DNA of 64,000 nucleotides. Origin: an uncultured Eubacteriales bacterium (lineage in GTDB: Bacteria; Bacillota; Clostridia; Christensenellales; UBA1242). Below, piece by piece: positions 1-8,672 of the stretch. A program made the position numbers and the translations under genes. The notes beneath the pieces are model-generated. The model had not been told where the DNA came from and searched no databases. It was given only the letters and a program-made list of their open reading frames with translations. The stretch spans positions 1 through 64,000 of the forward strand of contig CABUZJ010000001.1 of NCBI GenBank assembly GCA_902496015.1, written 5' to 3'. Positions within the stretch are counted from its first letter, which is position 1, and each line of letters begins with the position of its first letter.

Positions 1-3000
1 ACAGGTTCAACAACCATAGAATTTGAATTAGACTATGGCGCAACATATAATTTAAAGGCATATTGGACAGGAACGAGTGGTAAGATATATAACCTAACAT
101 TTGGCACAGCAACAAATAGCACCACAGGAAATGGAACAGGGAATGTAGTAAGTGGAGCAACAGGCACAATGGGAACGAGTGCAGTAAGTGCAACACTAAC
201 AATAACAGAAAGGTTAACATTAACATTAAATAAAGGCACAGGAATAAGTGCAGTAAGTGGAGCAGGGACATATTTATATGGAACAAGTGCAAGCATAGAT
301 GCAACAGTGTCGACAGGATATACATGGAAGAACTGGACAGTAACAGGAGGTTCGACACAATATTCAGCAACAAAAGCGACAACAGTAGCAATGACAACCA
401 CAAGAAATTTAACAGCTAATGCCACTGTGAATACTTACGATATTAATTATGTGTTTAAAACTCAATCTGGCACAACGCTTACGGGAGTTACAAACTCTAA
501 CAGAACAACTTATACATTTAGCACAAGTGCACAGAACATAACATTAACTAATCCAAGTAAAACAGGTTACACTTTTGTTAGTTGGAGTGCAAGCGGGGCA
601 ACAATAAGTGGAACAACACTTACTATAGCTGCAAGTAAAACAGGCGATATTACAGTAACAGGCACATTTAAAGAAGCAACTTACACAATAGCTTATGTTT
701 TGAATGGTGGAACAAATGCAAGTGGCAACCCAACAAGTTTTACATTTAGCACAAGTTCACAAACGCTAACTGTTAATAATCCAACCAGAACTGGTTACAC
801 ATTTAGCAGTTGGACAGTAAGCAGTGGGGCAAGTATTAGTGGCACAACATTAACTATTAATGCAAACACTGCATCTAACATCACTTTAACAGCAAATTGG
901 TCGGCAAATGTTATTACCATTACTTTGAATAATCAAAGTGCAACAACTTCTGGTGAAGATTATATTTATTATCGTTTTGGAACTAATACATATTACACAA
1001 CTAATTCAAGCGGTAATCTTTCAAATGCGGTAACAGCAATATCGTTACCTGCAAAAACAGGTTATACATTTGGTGGATATTACACACTAACAAATGGTGA
1101 TGGAACGCAATATATTAGTCAAGCAGGTACTTTTGCAAATAACTTATATTCTTCTGTTTCTTCAAACACCACACTTTATGCAAAATGGACAGCAAATAGA
1201 TACAAAATAACATTTAATGCAAATGGTGGAGACTTTGTTGGTGGTCTTGAAACAGTTTATGCTGTTTATGGAACAACTAATTATTACACCACTGAAACAG
1301 GAACAACAACAGTGTTAAAAACACATTCTGTAAATGGCACTTTTGCAGTTCCTTATCGCGATGGTTATACCTTCTTAGGTTATGGCACAACACAATCTGG
1401 TGGTGTAAGATACATTACTTATAGTCAAGCAAATGCAACAACTGGTAATGTGTTTAGTGTTTCAAATTGGCAAAATGCAAATGATACAATACTTTATGCA
1501 CAGTGGCAATTAAATTCTGCAAGCATTAGTTATGATTATGCTGGTGGAAGTGCAAGTGGAAACCCTTCATCTTTCACAATTAACACAAATGCTTTCACTA
1601 TTAACAATCCAACCAGAACTGGTTACACATTTACAGGCTGGAAAGTTACTTATTCTAATCTTGAATGGCATTATGGTTTTAGTGTAAATTCAGCACCGGG
1701 AACAATTTCTAATGAATCATATCCATATTCTTACAGGTCTAACTGGATATTGTTAAAAGCTGGTGTAAATTATACTTTTACAAATAGCGCTAATAATGAT
1801 TACAGAATTAGAATGTGGGATGCTTCAACTGGTGTATGGGAAAGAAATGTTAGTGGTAACTCAACAAGTTTCTCTTATACCTCTAACAAAGATGTTTATG
1901 CGTTCGTTATGCTTTATAGTTCTACAAATAATACGCAAGCAATAAGAAATTCATTCACAATAACATCTTCAGCAACAGTGGGTACAAGTTTCACTGTTAC
2001 GCCTGCTAAAACTTTCAGCGGGGTAAGTTTCCCTAATCCATTTGGCACGGTTTGTGATATAAGTTTAACCGCAACATGGAGTGCAAAAACTATAACCGTT
2101 ACATTAAATAAGCAAAACGGAACGGGTGGAACAAGTTATATTTACTATAAATATCCAACTGCAACTTATTATAGTGATAATGGTTGCACAAGCATACTTA
2201 CAAGTGTTACTGCGCCAAGTAGAGCTGGTTACACATTTGCTGGTTATTACACATCAGCAAATAGAGTAGGAACGCAATATGTAACAGCAGGGGGTGCAAT
2301 TTCAAGTTCACTTGCTAGTGCATATTCTTCAAATGTTACGCTTTATGCAGGTTGGACAGCAAATTCTTATTTAGTAACACTCACATCAAGCAATACTACA
2401 ACATCATTTAGTTCTGGTGGAACATTTACAACTGCATCTAAAACGCAAACTGTTTCAACTGGTTCAACAGTGGTTCTTTATGCTAAACCTAATAGCGGAT
2501 ATACTTTTAGTGAATTTAAAGTTACATCGGGTAGTGCATCATTAAGTGCAATTACTAATTCTAGTGGTGTTTACAGTGTTACTGCAAGTGGTTATACATC
2601 GGCATTTACTGTGCAAGCAGTTGCAGTTGCTACTACATACAATGTTAACATTTATTCTTATTATAAAGTAGGCAATAATGCTATTGGTGCAATTAATAGC
2701 ACAACACTTAAAAATGCTGTTGCAAAACTTGGGGCTATAGGAAATGTTAATGGTGTAGTTTCAGGGGCAACTCTTACAGATAATGGGGCATATTACACTA
2801 TAACTGGTGTTATTGATACTCGTGCGGGTTCAACATTCTCTATTAACCCAACTGTAATTTCTGGCTGGACTTATGTTGGCTTATATTCTGGAAATATTAG
2901 TGGATATACTGCTAATTCTTGGACGCTTACAGGTAATCCAACATTTACTAATGGTTCTACAACTATAAGCGCTTCTAAAACTCCTGCAATTAATGGAAAT

Positions 3001-6000
3001 GTAACATTAAGTGCATTGTTTATTAGAAATATTGTTACTATCCATTTCAGTAATTCTATTGGCGTTACTAGCAGTTCTATAACAAGTTGCGCAGGTTTAA
3101 CAATTGCAAGCGTAGGCACTTTCTCTTCTAACCTTTACTATAATGTTAGCGGAACATCAAGTAGAATTGTTTGGGGAACATTGCCAGTGTTTACAGGCGT
3201 AAAAGATAGTTCACAAGTTGACCTTAATGATGGCGAAGATTTTGATATTCTTTGGAGATATACTTATGGTAGCACTACTTATGAAGGAGATAGTGGCACA
3301 GCCATAACAGCAACTCTTCCTAACACTAGTAGCCTTAATGTTTCTATGACAACTACTATTAAATATACAGTTAAATTTAACATTAAATTTGCGTTTGGAG
3401 ATGCTAGTTATAATGTTAATCCAACCGATGCATTAGAGCTTAGTAAAGTTGAAATGGTTTCTAAAACTACTGGCGATATTATTACTTTAACTGCTGATGA
3501 CTTTAATTATAGTGGTGGTGTTTATTCACCAAAAGATGCCAGTGCAAGAGTTAGAACAAGTGAAGACTATTATATTTATGTTGAAGTTATTATTAAAACA
3601 GGATTTAACGCAGGTGCAACAGTTTGGACACAAATAGTGGACAGCACTAGAACAACACTTACAAGCCTAACTAAATCTGTTTCAGGTTCTACTGTGCGTG
3701 CTGGTTCTACAACGGCTGCAAATGGTTTCACTGTTACTAGTAACCGAGATTTTGAAATAGTTGTTCCTGCAAGGACTTATGCAATAACTTTAAATGCAAA
3801 TGGTGGATCTGTTAGCCCATCTAGTGTTAATATATATTATTGGTCTAATGGTATTTACACAACAACTTTCCCAACGGCAACTAGATCTAATTACACACTA
3901 ACTGGGTGGTATACAGAAGCAAACGCTGGGCAGTTAGTTCTTACTTCAACGGGTAGCACGGTTTCAAATGTTAACGGTTATACCGATTCAAGCCGAAGAT
4001 GGATAAAAACTTCTTCAAGCACACTTTATGCACATTGGCAAGCAAACACTTATACCATAACATTAAGTGCACCAAGTTTAACTGCTGCGGGAAGTTATAG
4101 CGGTTGGACTTATAATAGTTCTAGCAAAACTTACACAAAGTCAGTGTATTATGGTCAAGCATTAGGTACTTTACCAATTCCTTATAGAAGTGGAAATAGT
4201 TATTTATTTGAAGGGTGGTATCCACGAACTAGTGAACATACTGTAACCACTGCAACTGGAAGTCATGATAGTTGCGGAACAGCAATAACAAGTTCTACAA
4301 CTGTAACAGGCAATAAAACCTATTATGCTTGTTGGACAAGGCAATATACGGTTTCATATAATTTAAATGGCGGAACATTACCATCTGGAACAAGTAACCC
4401 AACTTATGTTCCTGTGAATGCCACAGTGCCAACACCAACACCAACTAAAACAGATAGTGAATTTTTAGGGTGGTATTCTAATTATAACTTTGAAGAACTT
4501 TATACTACAACTGAACCAGGTTCTACTGTTACAACTTGGAGACCAGCTGGCACACTTTATAGTTTCAGTTATTCTGGCATGACATATAATAGGAGCATAG
4601 GAAGTGGCTCTGAATATAATTTAGGTGATGGAATTGAAGGAATTGCTTCATTTACATTTAAAACAACTAATACACAGAGCGGTACTGCAACTTTAAAAAT
4701 AAAATTTGATACATTAGCTGGGGGTTATGGCATTGCTTTTAATACTGATAGAAGTGCACTTGCGTCATATTTAACAGAACTTCAAAATCCGTTCCTTGAA
4801 TTTCCACCTCCTGATTCTGGTGGCTCAACTCTAGTTTGGTGGGGTAATGATACTTATGGTGGTGACCCTGGTTCATATGATACACTAATTAGTTATGGAA
4901 CAGTAGACTCTTATGGATATGCAAGTATGTGCCCTACTATAACGCTTACACTTGAAGCAAATAAAACATATACTTACTATTTTGGCTGGACAGGACAGTT
5001 TAGTGGTAATATGTATTTAAGGTTTGATATTCCAACTTCAACCAATGCACCAAGTTACACTAGCACTTCTCAACCAGTTGTAACCACACATTATCCAGTG
5101 GAAGATTACAGCGGACTTGTTACTTCTGCAACAACAATGGGTGCAGCTAATAGAACACTTTATGCTGTATGGAACACAAATGTTGTGCTTGATGCTAATG
5201 GTGGCACAATTCCATCAACTTCTGGTTGGAACCGTTATACTAGTAATACCATCGCAAGAAAGGCACTTAATTTTAGAGGTAATAGAAATGGCACGAATGT
5301 GTCTTCCGCACCGACGGTTGGCACACTGCCAACGCCTACACGGTCGGGGTATTCGTTCCAAGGTTGGTATAACTCTGCGGGAGAAAAGTTGACTACTTCA
5401 TTTAAGCTTGAAGAATATAGTAACGCATATTTCTCAGCAAGATGGAGTGGGGCATCATATACTGTAACTCTTAGTGCACCTGATGCTGATGGTTATGGAA
5501 GCACTTGGGCTAACTTGGGTTCTTGGAAAGGTTCAACAAGTGCAAAAACAGCAACAAAAAGCATTAGTGCGGGCGGAACCTATGGAACAATGCCAACACC
5601 TACACAAAGTGGCCATGTGTTCATGGGTTGGAATAGAGCAAGTGATGGAACTGGTGTTTATGTTACTAGCACCACAACACTAGTTACTAATGCATCACAC
5701 ACACTTTATGCAGTGTGGGGTGCAGGACAATATACTGTAACCTTTGATATAAATGGTGGTTCAGTTTCTAGCCTAGGGAGTGGATTAACTAACCTAGGAA
5801 GCGGAAGATATAGTTTTAATGCGGCAAGAAATGTTAATTACAAAGTGAGCGACTTAATAAAAGTTACTAAATCTGGTGATGAATTTGCTACATGGAGATT
5901 AAACGGCGGAAATATTTATTACGATAGTGGCTCTACTTTCACTAACCTTGCAGAAAGTGGTGGGTCGGTTGTGTTCACTGCGGTTTATTGGGGTGATGCA

Positions 6001-6546
6001 TATACTGTAGATTTCAATGGTGTTCAATCACAACTCATTGAATATATTTGGTTCTATTATTGGAATGACGAATTACAACAAGATGAAACAGATGAAGCAT
6101 TAACAACAAATAGAGCAAGAGTAGATTTAGTTGGTTCGACATGGGTTGTGACAACTTATGTTAATGCACCTGTTCAAGTGCAGTTTACATTGGATAATGT
6201 AAATTGCTATTATCAGGTAGTTAGTTATTCAGGATTTACTTACGCACCAGCAATGATGGGCAATAACATAGTCGAATTTATGGAGCCTTCTAATGGTTCA
6301 AGTGCTTCAATTACATTAAATTATGTTTATAACTCTGGTGGCGGTGGTGGAACTGATCCTAGTGGCGATTGCCCTGCAGGTGGCGACCATACATGGACAA
6401 CTAGATCAGAAGTAGAGGTTTATTATATGTGCCCTAACTGTGGTAGATATCAAGTTTATGGATATTATGAATATTGTTCTAAATGTAATTTGAATTATGA
6501 TGCACCAAGATATTACTATTGTGGTATTTGTGGCTGGCAAAACTAA
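1..6546 (+). CDS. giant InlB-type (Listeria-Bacteroides) repeat extracellular protein, 5' partial
   Basis: The frame is open from base 1 with no start, so the N-terminus and any signal peptide lie upstream; 2181 codons are visible. The protein is a chain of about ten InlB B-repeat / Flg_new-like modules (beta-grasp). Each has a strand such as ITFNANGG, then a GYTFxGWYT core, then an LYAxW end; LYAKW, LYAQW, LYAGW, LYAHW and LYAVW are all seen. Two non-repeat stretches (about 1660-2000 and 4540-5040) look like carbohydrate-binding or jelly-roll inserts. It is very rich in Thr, Ser, Gly, Asn and Tyr. The C-terminus has a Gly linker, then about 60 residues with CPNC, CSKC and CGIC pairs. No LPXTG motif or C-terminal membrane anchor is present. 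Family knowledge suggests adhesion or surface interaction; the ligand is unknown. Confidence 0.85.
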   Translation, partial: TGSTTIEFELDYGATYNLKAYWTGTSGKIYNLTFGTATNSTTGNGTGNVVSGATGTMGTSAVSATLTITERLTLTLNKGTGISAVSGAGTYLYGTSASIDATVSTGYTWKNWTVTGGSTQYSATKATTVAMTTTRNLTANATVNTYDINYVFKTQSGTTLTGVTNSNRTTYTFSTSAQNITLTNPSKTGYTFVSWSASGATISGTTLTIAASKTGDITVTGTFKEATYTIAYVLNGGTNASGNPTSFTFSTSSQTLTVNNPTRTGYTFSSWTVSSGASISGTTLTINANTASNITLTANWSANVITITLNNQSATTSGEDYIYYRFGTNTYYTTNSSGNLSNAVTAISLPAKTGYTFGGYYTLTNGDGTQYISQAGTFANNLYSSVSSNTTLYAKWTANRYKITFNANGGDFVGGLETVYAVYGTTNYYTTETGTTTVLKTHSVNGTFAVPYRDGYTFLGYGTTQSGGVRYITYSQANATTGNVFSVSNWQNANDTILYAQWQLNSASISYDYAGGSASGNPSSFTINTNAFTINNPTRTGYTFTGWKVTYSNLEWHYGFSVNSAPGTISNESYPYSYRSNWILLKAGVNYTFTNSANNDYRIRMWDASTGVWERNVSGNSTSFSYTSNKDVYAFVMLYSSTNNTQAIRNSFTITSSATVGTSFTVTPAKTFSGVSFPNPFGTVCDISLTATWSAKTITVTLNKQNGTGGTSYIYYKYPTATYYSDNGCTSILTSVTAPSRAGYTFAGYYTSANRVGTQYVTAGGAISSSLASAYSSNVTLYAGWTANSYLVTLTSSNTTTSFSSGGTFTTASKTQTVSTGSTVVLYAKPNSGYTFSEFKVTSGSASLSAITNSSGVYSVTASGYTSAFTVQAVAVATTYNVNIYSYYKVGNNAIGAINSTTLKNAVAKLGAIGNVNGVVSGATLTDNGAYYTITGVIDTRAGSTFSINPTVISGWTYVGLYSGNISGYTANSWTLTGNPTFTNGSTTISASKTPAINGNVTLSALFIRNIVTIHFSNSIGVTSSSITSCAGLTIASVGTFSSNLYYNVSGTSSRIVWGTLPVFTGVKDSSQVDLNDGEDFDILWRYTYGSTTYEGDSGTAITATLPNTSSLNVSMTTTIKYTVKFNIKFAFGDASYNVNPTDALELSKVEMVSKTTGDIITLTADDFNYSGGVYSPKDASARVRTSEDYYIYVEVIIKTGFNAGATVWTQIVDSTRTTLTSLTKSVSGSTVRAGSTTAANGFTVTSNRDFEIVVPARTYAITLNANGGSVSPSSVNIYYWSNGIYTTTFPTATRSNYTLTGWYTEANAGQLVLTSTGSTVSNVNGYTDSSRRWIKTSSSTLYAHWQANTYTITLSAPSLTAAGSYSGWTYNSSSKTYTKSVYYGQALGTLPIPYRSGNSYLFEGWYPRTSEHTVTTATGSHDSCGTAITSSTTVTGNKTYYACWTRQYTVSYNLNGGTLPSGTSNPTYVPVNATVPTPTPTKTDSEFLGWYSNYNFEELYTTTEPGSTVTTWRPAGTLYSFSYSGMTYNRSIGSGSEYNLGDGIEGIASFTFKTTNTQSGTATLKIKFDTLAGGYGIAFNTDRSALASYLTELQNPFLEFPPPDSGGSTLVWWGNDTYGGDPGSYDTLISYGTVDSYGYASMCPTITLTLEANKTYTYYFGWTGQFSGNMYLRFDIPTSTNAPSYTSTSQPVVTTHYPVEDYSGLVTSATTMGAANRTLYAVWNTNVVLDANGGTIPSTSGWNRYTSNTIARKALNFRGNRNGTNVSSAPTVGTLPTPTRSGYSFQGWYNSAGEKLTTSFKLEEYSNAYFSARWSGASYTVTLSAPDADGYGSTWANLGSWKGSTSAKTATKSISAGGTYGTMPTPTQSGHVFMGWNRASDGTGVYVTSTTTLVTNASHTLYAVWGAGQYTVTFDINGGSVSSLGSGLTNLGSGRYSFNAARNVNYKVSDLIKVTKSGDEFATWRLNGGNIYYDSGSTFTNLAESGGSVVFTAVYWGDAYTVDFNGVQSQLIEYIWFYYWNDELQQDETDEALTTNRARVDLVGSTWVVTTYVNAPVQVQFTLDNVNCYYQVVSYSGFTYAPAMMGNNIVEFMEPSNGSSASITLNYVYNSGGGGGTDPSGDCPAGGDHTWTTRSEVEVYYMCPNCGRYQVYGYYEYCSKCNLNYDAPRYYYCGICGWQN

Positions 6547-6561
6547 TTTATAACAAAAAAT

Positions 6562-6589
6562 AAAAAACCTCGAAATTTCGAGGTTTTTT
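6562..6589. terminator. bidirectional intrinsic terminator
   Basis: A perfect hairpin with arms CCTCGAAA/TTTCGAGG is flanked by an A-tract on the left and a T-tract on the right. It sits between two convergent genes and can end transcription from both sides. Confidence 0.85.
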
Positions 6590-6634
6590 ATTGCTTAATA
6601 TTTATTAGATTATATTTATAAAAATATTAAAAGT

Positions 6635-7744
6635 TTATTTTTCTTGTTCTAGGCAGTTGTTTATAGTGTTGAATACTATCTCTTGCATTAGATTTTTGTT
6701 ATATAACATATTTTGTAAATGTGTGAACTGATTTTTTGCTCGGTTTAAGTTATTATCTTCATATTTAGCACCAAAATAAGTATCACCTTCTAAATAGTCC
6801 GTTAAAAAACGCATACCAACTTCATAAGTCATAACTAAACAACCATCAACAAGGCTTTCAAGTTCAGTCTCGGTTATAAAGTCTTTTGCGACTTCTAAAT
6901 AGCCTTGCGTGTATAACCTAAATAAGTCGGCATTAAATTTTATTTTATCAAAGTCTGTGCTTTCTTCACTTTCGGTGTTGCAACCAAAGCGAATGGCGTC
7001 ACCAAAATCGTAGCATAATGCACCAGGCATAACAGTGTCTAGGTCTAGAACGGCAAGTGCTTTATTAGTGTATTCGTTAAATGCCACATTATTTAACTTT
7101 GTATCGTTGTGTGTAACTCTTAATGGAAGAGTTCCATTATTAATTCTATCTAGAATTGTGGTGGCTAGTTTTTGTTTTTCTGCCATTGTAATGCAAAAAT
7201 CTATTTCGTTTATACAATTTTTAACTCTGTTAAATTTATCTTCTTTCACTGCATTAATAAATTTATTATATCGGTCGAAAGTATTATGAAAGTTTGGTAA
7301 TGTTTCAGTTAATTTTTTTGCATCAAAAGTTGATAACTCTTTTTGAAATTTTCCAAATATTTTTCCGCATTCATAAAAAGCCGAAGGGTATTCTTGCGGA
7401 TTATCAATGCTTATGCTGTGTGGAATGTAATCATAAACTCTAAAACATTCACCATTAGAAGAAAGATAAAGATTGCCGAGTGTTGTTTCAATAATGTTAA
7501 GTGTTTGTTCTTGTGGGGCAACGGTTCTTATGTGTTTTGTTACAAGGTCTATATTTTGCATTAAAGAATTAGGGTCTGAAAAAAGGTTAGTGTTAATTCT
7601 TTGTAAAATATATTCCTTTTTACCATTTATTGTGTTAGTTGTTACTTTTAAAGTTCGGTTAATTCTTCCATTTCCGCATGGGGCAACTTTTACCACTTTC
7701 CCTTCAATTTTAAATTGATTTAAAATATCTTTTAAATTTTCCAT
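6635..7744 (-). CDS. APH-family phosphotransferase, N-acetylhexosamine 1-kinase-like
   Basis: A 369-aa protein of the aminoglycoside phosphotransferase/choline kinase fold. The catalytic Brenner-type motif is THNDTKLNN (about residue 208) and the metal-binding part is LDLDTVMPG...YDFGDAIRFG (about 231). That DLDT-MPG-YDFGD block is what I associate with NahK-type N-acetylhexosamine 1-kinases rather than antibiotic-modifying enzymes, so sugar phosphorylation in the cytoplasm is the likely role; the substrate is inferred. I chose the ATG at 7744 because AAGGA lies 7 nt before it; an in-frame ATG at 7768 has no such site. It follows the metzincin gene by 36 nt and is probably co-transcribed from the promoter near 8600. 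Confidence 0.8.
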   Translation of the reverse strand: MENLKDILNQFKIEGKVVKVAPCGNGRINRTLKVTTNTINGKKEYILQRINTNLFSDPNSLMQNIDLVTKHIRTVAPQEQTLNIIETTLGNLYLSSNGECFRVYDYIPHSISIDNPQEYPSAFYECGKIFGKFQKELSTFDAKKLTETLPNFHNTFDRYNKFINAVKEDKFNRVKNCINEIDFCITMAEKQKLATTILDRINNGTLPLRVTHNDTKLNNVAFNEYTNKALAVLDLDTVMPGALCYDFGDAIRFGCNTESEESTDFDKIKFNADLFRLYTQGYLEVAKDFITETELESLVDGCLVMTYEVGMRFLTDYLEGDTYFGAKYEDNNLNRAKNQFTHLQNMLYNKNLMQEIVFNTINNCLEQEK

Positions 7745-7780
7745 TTTTATTTCCTTATTTGTATTCATTTTAGTTTATGA

Positions 7781-8518
7781 TTATTTTTCATTTTCTGTTT
7801 CATTGTTATCACTATTTGAAGCAGGTGGGAACACAGTGTTTAAATTTTGTATGTCTTCTTGTGAAAGATCATTTGAGATTGAAAATGGGAACATTATGCT
7901 TGAAAAATCTTTACTATGCTCAAAACCTAGCACATGCATTATTTCGTGTATTATAACTGATTTAACATAGTTTTCGCTTTTATTAAATGTGCTACTATTT
8001 AAATAAACAGAACCAGACAAACTATTAGAATAAAATCTTGCTTCGCCAGCAGGGTAACCAATAGCAATATTTCCTTTAATGTTTGTTTTTAAAATTTTTA
8101 AGTTGCAATTATTAGGGTCATTTTCAACAATTTCAAATTTCATACCAAGCATTGCATTGTCTAATTCTGTAATCGCTTCATATATTAATTTAATTTCTTC
8201 ACTATTCAAATTTTCTGTTTGGATAGATATATAATATGGATTTTCATTAAAATAACCTGCTTCATAATTATCATTTTTTGAATATGTCACTTCTTTGAAA
8301 TTAAATGTGTTATATAATTGTGTTCCAAGTATTGTGCAGTTAATTATGAAGGCCGTAGATAAAATGCTTATAATAATGTTATATTTTCTTATTTTTCTTG
8401 ACTTTATATATAATTTTTTAAGCATTAGTTCGTAGCCATATTTATCTAATAATTTATCTAATTCATCTTGGCTAAGATTTTTTAAATATTTGTTGCATAA
8501 TTCTTTAAATGTGGCCAT
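7781..8518 (-). CDS. membrane-anchored matrixin-like (metzincin) zinc metalloprotease
   Basis: A 245-aa protein. A charged N-terminal cytoplasmic segment (1-46) is followed by one transmembrane helix (about 47-67) and an extracellular domain. The zinc motif HEIMHVLGFEH at about 191-201 matches HExxHxxGxxH of metzincins, and SIMFP shortly after supplies the Met-turn, as in matrixins (M10A). Three His ligands and the Glu base are present. The ATG at 8518 has a GGAG site just upstream. It is the first gene of a two-gene minus operon with the sugar-kinase-like gene. The substrate is unknown; cell-surface or spore-envelope proteolysis is possible, given the divergent germination operon, but that is inference. 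Confidence 0.8.
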   Translation of the reverse strand: MATFKELCNKYLKNLSQDELDKLLDKYGYELMLKKLYIKSRKIRKYNIIISILSTAFIINCTILGTQLYNTFNFKEVTYSKNDNYEAGYFNENPYYISIQTENLNSEEIKLIYEAITELDNAMLGMKFEIVENDPNNCNLKILKTNIKGNIAIGYPAGEARFYSNSLSGSVYLNSSTFNKSENYVKSVIIHEIMHVLGFEHSKDFSSIMFPFSISNDLSQEDIQNLNTVFPPASNSDNNETENEK

Positions 8519-8580
8519 ATTTGCTCCATATAATTATTAGTTTTATTATATCGAATAAAAGTGCACGATAATGTGGGTTT

Positions 8581-8610
8581 AGTATAACTTACCTTATTAA
8601 TTTTGTCAAT
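8581..8610 (-). promoter_or_regulatory. sigma-A-type promoter for the metzincin/kinase operon
   Basis: Reading the minus strand: TTGACA (8610-8605), a 17-nt spacer, TATACT (8586-8581). The predicted leader to the ATG at 8518 is about 55 nt. Its -35 box overlaps the candidate -35 box of the divergent germination operon. Confidence 0.7.
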
Positions 8611-8632
8611 ATATCTGTTGCTTTTGCATAAT
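8603..8632 (+). promoter_or_regulatory. candidate promoter for the ger operon
   Basis: TTGTCA (8603-8608), an 18-nt spacer, CATAAT (8627-8632). It is weaker than the divergent promoter. GerA-type operons are usually sigma-G dependent; the CATAATT here is close to the sigma-G/F -10 consensus CATnnTA, but no matching -35 is obvious. Confidence 0.4.
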
Positions 8633-8672
8633 TGTTATTACTATTTGAAACACTAAAAACAAAGGAAGAATT

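Noticed and set aside
33..425. 130-residue frame on the minus strand opposite the giant repeat gene
   Set aside because: It is a by-product of ACA/GTA-rich coding on the plus strand; it has a Val/Pro-rich composition with no domain or binding site.
8619..8634. Sigma-G promoter for the ger operon
   Set aside because: CATAATT resembles the -10 consensus but no -35 match lies at the right distance, so it is not called separately.
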